A program made the translations under genes and the position numbers. Under the pieces are notes generated by a model. It did not search any database, had not been told where the DNA came from, and saw nothing but the letters and a program-made list of their open reading frames with translations. A DNA stretch of 18,683 bases, from contig SKQX01000212.1 in assembly GCA_007118795.1 (NCBI GenBank), positions 1 to 18,683 of the forward strand, in the 5' to 3' direction. How positions within the stretch are numbered: position 1 is the stretch's first letter; each line of letters begins with the position of its first letter. This document shows, piece by piece, positions 14,895-18,683 of this stretch. Source of the DNA: Thermoflexales bacterium (GTDB lineage Bacteria; Chloroflexota; Anaerolineae; B4-G1).

Positions 14895-15085
14895 ACAACT
14901 GCTGCCACGAGATTCGTTCGCTCTGGGGAGAGAATCTTGGGGATCACGTTTGGGCAGCCAAGCAGCGTGCCTGGCTCGCTCAGCGAGCCCTAAGCCATGA
15001 TTGGTTCCGGGAGCGGATCTGGGGGGTACCGTGGCGCTTCAATGAGATACAAGAGCCTTCGTGGATGGAATGTCACGATGCCTGA
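14891..15085 (+). CDS. Small Trp-rich ORF coupled to the carboxyltransferase; hypothetical
   Basis: A 64-residue frame whose ATG overlaps the carboxyltransferase stop in ATGA, a common coupling arrangement. It encodes a soluble, Trp-rich polypeptide with seven Trp (for example DHVWAAKQRAW, WFRERIWGVPWRF) and a Cys pair at 4-5. I recognise no family. Actinobacterial acyl-CoA carboxylases have a small epsilon subunit of similar size beside the carboxyltransferase gene. The position matches, but the GNPT-type sequence hallmark of that family is missing. Against coding: no separate ribosome site, a perfect palindrome inside the frame (14973-14989), and third-position GC that is not clearly elevated. 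It may be a real small subunit or only leader sequence for the biotin carboxylase gene, which starts 32 nt later. Confidence 0.4.
   Translation: MNNCCHEIRSLWGENLGDHVWAAKQRAWLAQRALSHDWFRERIWGVPWRFNEIQEPSWMECHDA
14973..14989 (+). repeat. Perfect palindromic hairpin, copy 2 of GCTCGC-NCA-GCGAGC
   Basis: GGCTCGC (14973-14979), loop TCA and GCGAGCC (14983-14989) form a 7-bp perfect stem. The core matches the element at 10613-10627 except for one loop base. It lies between the carboxyltransferase and biotin carboxylase genes, inside the small Trp-rich ORF. There is no T-tract. It may be an mRNA-processing or stabilising hairpin inside the operon, or a small REP-like element. Confidence 0.5.
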
Positions 15086-15117
15086 TCATGCCTGGGGATG
15101 CCTAAGGATACCGGACA

Positions 15118-16641
15118 ATGGCTGACAAGGTGCTGGTCGCCAATCGGGGAGAAATCGCTGTACGCGTCCTGCGCAGCTGCCACGAACTCGGTCTGGGGAC
15201 TGTGGCCGTTTTCTCCGAGGCGGACCGAGACATGCCGCATGTGCGGTATGCGGACGAGGCGTTCTGCATTGGCCCGCCTGCCGCTGCTGAGAGCTACCTG
15301 CAGGCGGATCGTATCGTCCAAGTCGGCGTGGATGCCGGAGCCAAACTGGTACATCCGGGCTATGGCTTCCTGGCCGAGGTTCCCGACTTCGCCAGGAAGT
15401 GCCTGGATGCCGGGCTGACATTTGTCGGTCCCCGCCCGGAGACGATGGAGCTGCTGGGTGACAAGCCGGCTGCTCGAGGTGTGGCCCGCGAGCTGGGCAT
15501 TCCAGTGCTGACCGGGTCCCCTTCTGGGTTGGACGACGATAGCCTCCTGAAAGCGGCCGAATCCCTGGGATATCCGGTGATGCTGAAGGCGGTGGTCGGA
15601 GGCGGTGGGATGGGCATTCGCGCTGCGCACTCACCTCAGGAACTGGCAGCCGCCATTCCTCGGGCCCGTCAGGAGGCGCGAGCCGCTTTCGGAGCGGAAG
15701 GGGTATACCTCGAGCGACTGGTCGACGGGGCACGGCATATTGAGGTCCAACTCCTGGGAGACATCCGTGGTCACGTGATCCACCTGGGCGAGAGGGAGTG
15801 CTCTATTCAGCGTCGTCATCAGAAGCTGATCGAGGAGGCACCATCGAGAGCCCTGGATCAGGAGTTGCGACAGCGCATCCATCGGGCGGCCGTGCGCATC
15901 GGCAGAGCCGTGGGGTACGTCGGTGCTGGGACGGTGGAGTTCCTTCTTGATCCTGAGGGACAGTTTTACTTCCTGGAGGTCAACCCAAGGCTGCAAGTCG
16001 AGCACACCGTGACGGAGGCCGTGACAGGGATCGACATCGTCAAGGAGCAGCTACGGATCGCCGCTGGGCGAGATCTCGACTACAACCAAGACGCTGTACT
16101 TGCACGAGGCTGGGGATTGGAGTGCCGCATCCTGGCCGAGGATCCCAATCGCGGATTTGCGCCGTGCGTGGGCCAGGTGTCGCGACTCCGAGAACCAGCC
16201 GGCCCTGGTATTCGAGTGGATAGCGGGATCTCGGAGGGCGTGACGATCACGCCTTACTATGATTCGTTGTTGGCCAAGCTCATCGCGTGGGGAGAGACCA
16301 GAGCAGTTGCCATCGTCCGGATGCGCCGTGCCCTGGCAGAGTACCAGATTGCCGGGATCACGACGAACATCCATCTGTACCGGGGTTTGATGGACAGTAC
16401 GCGCTTCTTGGGTGGGCAGTTCGATACCGGCTTCGTGGAGGAGACGTTCCCGCGACAAGGGGACGGTGGGGCGCGGAGGGCTGCCCAGGGATGGAAGGCA
16501 GACTCAGCGCGGCGGTTAGCGGCCGCCCTCACGGCTGCCCTCCTCGAGCACCGACGATGTGAGGGAGACAGTGTGGGCCGAGGTCGCGTCAGCCGCTGGA
16601 GGATGATGGGACGATGGGAGTTAACGAACCGGTGGCGCTAG
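15118..16641 (+). CDS. accC: Biotin carboxylase subunit of acyl-CoA carboxylase
   Basis: A 507-residue ATP-grasp enzyme that carboxylates biotin on the carrier protein using bicarbonate and ATP. Landmarks are the N-terminal ANRGEIAVRVLRS, HPGYGFLAE, the Gly-rich ATP loop GGGGMG (161-166), HIEVQLLGD, GERECSIQRRHQKLIEEAP, catalytic LEVNPRLQVEH (286-296) and the C-terminal ECRILAEDP. It is a stand-alone biotin carboxylase with no fused biotinyl domain; the core ends near residue 450, followed by a low-complexity Arg-rich tail of about 50 residues. Variants seen: Met where Arg or Lys usually follows the GGGG of the loop, and AEVPDF in place of SENAEF. A TAAGGAT stretch precedes the ATG. The partner carrier gene starts 48 nt after its stop. 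Confidence 0.95.
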   Translation: MADKVLVANRGEIAVRVLRSCHELGLGTVAVFSEADRDMPHVRYADEAFCIGPPAAAESYLQADRIVQVGVDAGAKLVHPGYGFLAEVPDFARKCLDAGLTFVGPRPETMELLGDKPAARGVARELGIPVLTGSPSGLDDDSLLKAAESLGYPVMLKAVVGGGGMGIRAAHSPQELAAAIPRARQEARAAFGAEGVYLERLVDGARHIEVQLLGDIRGHVIHLGERECSIQRRHQKLIEEAPSRALDQELRQRIHRAAVRIGRAVGYVGAGTVEFLLDPEGQFYFLEVNPRLQVEHTVTEAVTGIDIVKEQLRIAAGRDLDYNQDAVLARGWGLECRILAEDPNRGFAPCVGQVSRLREPAGPGIRVDSGISEGVTITPYYDSLLAKLIAWGETRAVAIVRMRRALAEYQIAGITTNIHLYRGLMDSTRFLGGQFDTGFVEETFPRQGDGGARRAAQGWKADSARRLAAALTAALLEHRRCEGDSVGRGRVSRWRMMGRWELTNRWR

Positions 16642-16689
16642 TCGCACGGTGAGGGCGGGGCCTAGTGTAGCACGCGAGGGAGCGGGTGG

Positions 16690-17238
16690 ATGAAGTACAC
16701 AGCGATTGTCGATGGGGAGATCTTCCAGATCGAGTTCGGGCCAGGCAGCCGAGCTTGGGTCAACGGCCAGCCCTACGAGGTGGACTTGACGAAGGTCGGA
16801 GGACAGTATTCTTTGTTGTTGGACCACCTCTCATATGAGGTCCACGTCGCGTCGGCGGACGAGGATGGCTGCTATGTCACAGTTGGGGGTCGACCGCATC
16901 ACGCGATGCTCCAGCGCGGCCATCGAGGCCGCGACTCACACGATGGGGGTGTGAAGGCAGGTCATGGTGCAAAGCGGCGGCCCGGTCCCTTGACTTCGGA
17001 CATCGAAATGCGCGCTCCTCTGCCTGGCTTGCTCGTGAAGATGGAAGTGGCCCAAGGCACTCCCGTGGAGGAGCAGGATGTCGTCGCCGTTCTCGAGTCC
17101 ATGAAGATGAACCTGGAGCTCCGCGCCCCTCGTGGAGGTATAGTGAGCGATGTGCGTGTGGCGCCCGGGACACAGGTCGGCCAGGATGAGGTGGTGGCGA
17201 TCATCAGCCCGAATGGCGCGTCAAGCAGGGACGGCTAG
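16690..17238 (+). CDS. accB: Biotin carboxyl carrier protein (biotinyl-domain subunit)
   Basis: A 182-residue carrier. The C-terminal biotinyl/lipoyl domain (about 103-177) contains MRAPLPGLLVKMEVAQGTPV and the biotinylation motif ESMKMN, with the modified lysine at K139, 35-45 residues from the C-terminus as usual. The N-terminal part (1-75) is a beta-rich domain resembling the BT-type domain that docks carriers onto biotin carboxylase or carboxyltransferase in propionyl-CoA-type carboxylases. A Gly/His/Arg linker (about 76-100) joins the two. GAGGGAG and GGGTGG precede the ATG. It is the last gene of the fabF to carboxylase operon. The ESMKM form (instead of EAMKM) is a common accepted variant. 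Confidence 0.93.
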   Translation: MKYTAIVDGEIFQIEFGPGSRAWVNGQPYEVDLTKVGGQYSLLLDHLSYEVHVASADEDGCYVTVGGRPHHAMLQRGHRGRDSHDGGVKAGHGAKRRPGPLTSDIEMRAPLPGLLVKMEVAQGTPVEEQDVVAVLESMKMNLELRAPRGGIVSDVRVAPGTQVGQDEVVAIISPNGASSRDG

Positions 17239-17539
17239 AGGTTGGGCTGTACCGTCCTTGCGCGTGCGGTCGAGACGTGCAGCCTGCAGCCGGAGTGGAA
17301 TTCGTGGGATCCTGGACATCTCCCATGGAGGGGTTGGATGGCTGGGGCGTCGGGACAAGGCCACCTTGAACGCGGGCTACTGACCGTCTGGTTCGCACCG
17401 AGATCATCAACGGGGAGGGGCGCCCCCGGTTTTCACCTCGTCGATATCCAGCTCGGTGGCCTTCCCCACAGTCGGGCTGGTCTGCTTCTTCTACTCGTGT
17501 TGACCTGTCAGGAACCGCTAGAGGTTCCGAGGAGGTGCT
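17239..17539. other. 301-bp gap after the carrier gene; possible terminator and leader hairpin
   Basis: No supported gene here. A GC-rich hairpin (CGGGG 17411-17415 with CCCCG 17424-17428) is followed by GTTTTC and could end the carboxylase operon, though the stem is short. Just before the next gene's ribosome site, GGAACC (17511-17516) and GGTTCC (17523-17528) form a 6-bp hairpin with a 6-nt loop. TTGACC at 17500-17505 has no matching -10 at the proper distance. Confidence 0.35.
17411..17434 (+). terminator. Weak candidate intrinsic terminator of the fab/acc operon
   Basis: CGGGG (17411-17415) pairs with CCCCG (17424-17428) around an 8-nt GC-rich loop and is followed by GGTTTTC. The stem is only five base pairs and the T-run four bases, so this is a candidate only. 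Confidence 0.3.
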
Positions 17540-18683
17540 GTGCGCATTCGCTCGGTGACCATTGGCACATCCGTATCCTTTCCACCGCTCGCGGGTCTGT
17601 TCCGGGCGTTAGAGCTCTTTCAGCGCCAGGCTCGGATCCGGTTCAGGCAGGCCGGGCTGGAGGTGCAGACGGTGCGCCTGGCCACCCAGCCGTTCCCGGA
17701 CATATTGTCCGGTCAGGGGTCTGATCAGGCGACACCTCTTGCGCAAGCGTTGGAAGGAAGGTGCCGGGTCGAGGGCGTGGATTACGTTTCGGTGGGTCCC
17801 GCGACGGCCTTACGCCCGGACGATGACCTGGCCTACATCGAGGTTGTGCCCGAGATCATCCGTCGAACCGAGAGTGTGTTTGCATCGGTCCTGGTGGCAT
17901 CCAGAGACTCTGGGATCAGCCTCGAAGCCATCGCGAAGGCCGCTGAGGCCATTGTCGCTATCGCGCATTCGACTCCCGATGGGTTCGGCAACCTTCGCCT
18001 AGCGGTGCTGGCCAACTGTAAGGCCGGCTCCCCGTTCTTCCCCGCTTCGTACCATCGGGGATCGGACCCCAGTTTCTCCATTGCCACCGAGGCGGCCGAC
18101 CTGGCCGTGACCGCGTTCTCTGGAGTTGCGAGCCTCGGCGAAGCTCGCGCGAGGCTTCGCGGGCTCATTGAGGAGAAGAGTCGGATCATCGAGGAGGTTG
18201 GCCAGACCCTGCAGGATGACTTCAGGTTGCGGTTTGGCGGCATCGATTTCTCCCTGGCGCCGTTTCCCGAGACTGCGCGAAGCATTGGATACGCCATTGA
18301 GCGTCTGGGCGTCGAGACCTTCGGGAGCAGCGGTACCCTCTTTGCGGTGGCTTTCCTCAAGCGAGCCATCGAAGAGGCGCAGTTCAAACGCTGTGGCTTT
18401 TCGGGGGTGATGCTGCCTGTTCTCGAGGATCGAACCATAGCAGAGCTGACCGGGCAGGACGTGTTAACCCTTGACAGTCTTCTCCTGTATTCGACGGTGT
18501 GCGGCACCGGTCTGGACACGATCCCGCTCCCCGGTGACGTAACCCTGGAGGAGCTCTCCGAGATTCTTCTGGATGTGGCGACGCTCTCCCTCGTAGCGGA
18601 CAAGCCGCTCACGGCTCGGCTGATGCCCATCCCTGGCAAGGGAGCGGGAGAGCGCACCGAGTACGACTTTCCCTACTTCGCGA
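17540..18683 (+). CDS. UPF0210/DUF711 family protein (3' end outside window)
   Basis: The frame runs open from a GTG at 17540 to the right edge (381 codons). GGAGGT lies just before the start, with a short spacing of about four bases. Family marks include the opening MRIRSVTIGTS, the SVGPAT segment, NCKAGSPFFPASYH near residue 160, the FGGIDFSLAPFPE stretch, and the near C-terminal PLTARLMPIPGKGAGE with YDFPYF. These are the conserved blocks of DUF711/UPF0210 proteins (structures exist, but the biochemical role is not established). The rest of the family continues for some 20-40 residues beyond this window. It follows the fatty-acid carboxylase operon, but a functional link is not shown. A long reverse-strand frame opposite it is a coding shadow. 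Confidence 0.88.
   Translation, partial: MRIRSVTIGTSVSFPPLAGLFRALELFQRQARIRFRQAGLEVQTVRLATQPFPDILSGQGSDQATPLAQALEGRCRVEGVDYVSVGPATALRPDDDLAYIEVVPEIIRRTESVFASVLVASRDSGISLEAIAKAAEAIVAIAHSTPDGFGNLRLAVLANCKAGSPFFPASYHRGSDPSFSIATEAADLAVTAFSGVASLGEARARLRGLIEEKSRIIEEVGQTLQDDFRLRFGGIDFSLAPFPETARSIGYAIERLGVETFGSSGTLFAVAFLKRAIEEAQFKRCGFSGVMLPVLEDRTIAELTGQDVLTLDSLLLYSTVCGTGLDTIPLPGDVTLEELSEILLDVATLSLVADKPLTARLMPIPGKGAGERTEYDFPYFA

Noticed and set aside
17385..17400. T-arm-like stretch GGTTCGCACC suggesting a tRNA
   Set aside because: The loop lacks the invariant A58, and no acceptor, D-arm or anticodon stem can be drawn around it.
17833..18657. Long reverse-strand open frame (about 274 codons) opposite the DUF711 gene
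   Set aside because: The plus strand encodes a clear DUF711/UPF0210 protein. The reverse product is Ser/Arg/Pro-rich with no motifs, a typical high-GC antisense shadow.

Overview
The window is GC-rich (roughly 60%) bacterial chromosome with dense, mostly plus-strand genes. Shine-Dalgarno sites are good for most genes, and no phage, IS, CRISPR or tRNA signal was seen. The gene styles suggest a Chloroflexota-like bacterium (Thermomicrobia or relatives): GyrB without the long enterobacterial insert, a split acyl-CoA carboxylase (separate biotin carboxylase, biotin carrier and one-chain carboxyltransferase), a UPF0210/DUF711 protein and a GlsB-type stress protein. This assignment is inference with low to moderate confidence.

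Layout. 1-359: the C-terminal end of a beta-propeller-like protein. 488-4198: a putative copper-handling module made of a CopB-type (CPH) P1B-ATPase with a His-rich N-terminus, a two-TM Met-rich zinc-ribbon protein, a membrane-anchored cytochrome c with Met and His clusters around its heme site, and a UbiE-like methyltransferase. The last three are tightly packed (11-nt overlap, then a 2-nt gap). 4345-4587: a GlsB/YeaQ-type gene interrupted by one in-frame amber codon. 4794-5678: a YihY/BrkB-family membrane protein. 5846-6331 (minus strand): a cold-shock protein with its own promoter, a leader of about 120 nt and a strong terminator. 6566-7231 (minus) and 7448-8482 (plus): a Crp/Fnr-family regulator and an unassigned polytopic membrane protein, divergently transcribed, each with a -10 box so close to the start codon that leaderless mRNAs are predicted. 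8622-10571: gyrB.

10943-17238: a fatty-acid synthesis operon, fabF - fabH - carboxyltransferase - small Trp-rich ORF - biotin carboxylase - biotin carrier protein, with overlapping or nearly overlapping junctions at the start. The carboxylase would make malonyl-CoA (or methylmalonyl-CoA), FabH would start chains and FabF would extend them. An Ile at the acyl-CoA specificity position of the carboxyltransferase favours acetyl-CoA acceptance. ACP, FabD and FabG are not in the window. 17540-end: a partial UPF0210/DUF711 protein.

Most notable observations: the compact Met/His-rich cytochrome, zinc-ribbon and methyltransferase set behind a CopB-type pump; the single-base amber lesion in glsB in a genome that clearly uses TAG as a stop; the paired leaderless promoters; the C-terminal Trp/Arg-rich extension on FabH; and a Trp-rich small ORF joined by ATGA overlap to the carboxyltransferase, in the position where actinobacterial carboxylases carry an epsilon subunit.
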